This document shows, piece by piece, positions 6,494-6,573 of a stretch of DNA of 6,573 nucleotides (position 1 is the first letter of the stretch; the number at the start of each line of letters is the position of its first letter). Below the pieces are notes generated by a model that saw only the letters and a program-made list of their open reading frames with translations, was not told where the DNA came from and searched no databases. The DNA is taken from contig CABTXP010000054.1 in assembly GCA_902488815.1 (NCBI GenBank), positions 1 to 6,573 of the forward strand, given 5' to 3'. A program made the position numbers and the translations under genes. This DNA is from an uncultured Eubacteriales bacterium (GTDB lineage Bacteria; Bacillota; Clostridia; Tissierellales; Peptoniphilaceae).

Positions 6494-6573
6494 AAAAATA
6501 TATAATTCCATATTTTGTTCCGCACATCGGCTGTCCGGTAGGTTGTGTATTTTGTAATCAAAATGAAATTACA
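6490..6573 (+). CDS. Radical SAM protein, Elp3-like, 3' end missing
   Basis: The first 28 codons of a gene that runs past the window edge. The translation contains VPHIGCPVGCVFCNQ, with Cys15, Cys19 and Cys22 forming the CxxxCxxC motif that binds the 4Fe-4S cluster in radical SAM enzymes. The IPYFVPHIGCP lead-in and the following CNQNEIT resemble the clostridial Elp3-like radical SAM protein often encoded between rnc and smc. The ATG overlaps the rnc stop codon in ATGA (4-base overlap), and AGGTGA at 6481-6486 inside rnc can serve as its ribosome binding site, indicating translational coupling. The radical SAM family call is strong; the Elp3-like subtype and any substrate are inferences from the N-terminus and gene order only. 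Confidence 0.88.
   Translation, partial: MKKYIIPYFVPHIGCPVGCVFCNQNEIT

Noticed and set aside
6304..6561. 85-codon - strand open frame opposite the 3' end of rnc and the start of the radical SAM gene
   Set aside because: It lies opposite the dsRNA-binding domain and the CxxxCxxC gene; no motif was recognised.

Overview
This AT-rich window carries an ordinary chromosomal housekeeping segment, with every gene on the + strand. The low GC, the canonical T-box riboswitch, the strong AGGAGG-type ribosome binding sites and the plsX-acpP-rnc-radical SAM order all point to a low-GC Gram-positive (Bacillota), most likely an anaerobic clostridial or Tissierellia/Peptoniphilus-like lineage. Genus cannot be settled from this sequence alone.

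Layout: (1) positions 1-1540, the 3' five-sixths of an oligoendopeptidase F-type zinc peptidase gene, whose 5' end lies outside the window. (2) 1530-1784, a promoter whose -35 box sits in the last pepF codons, followed by a complete valine-specific T-box leader: Stem I with a GTA specifier, T-box sequence, competing antiterminator and terminator. (3) 1785-4421, valS, a full-length valyl-tRNA synthetase, ended by a strong intrinsic terminator. (4) 4466-4600, a short control region with one good sigma-A-type promoter, a second possible promoter and an 8-bp direct repeat. (5) 4601-6573, a tightly packed operon: plsX (acyl-phosphate synthesis), acpP (acyl carrier protein), rnc (RNase III) and the first 28 codons of a radical SAM protein that runs off the end.

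How they work together: uncharged tRNA-Val should stabilise the antiterminator and allow valS transcription; charged tRNA-Val should favour termination before the valS ribosome binding site. PlsX takes acyl groups from acyl-ACP, the product carried by the protein of the next gene, and converts them to acyl-phosphate for phospholipid synthesis. rnc and the radical SAM gene are joined to this pair by overlapping stop/start codons, so they should be co-transcribed and partly translationally coupled.

I found no mobile element, CRISPR array, tRNA, rRNA or evidence of an undescribed system. The points worth a second look are regulatory: the T-box details, the promoter embedded in pepF, the repeat-flanked second promoter before plsX, and the reduced gene content around plsX/acpP.
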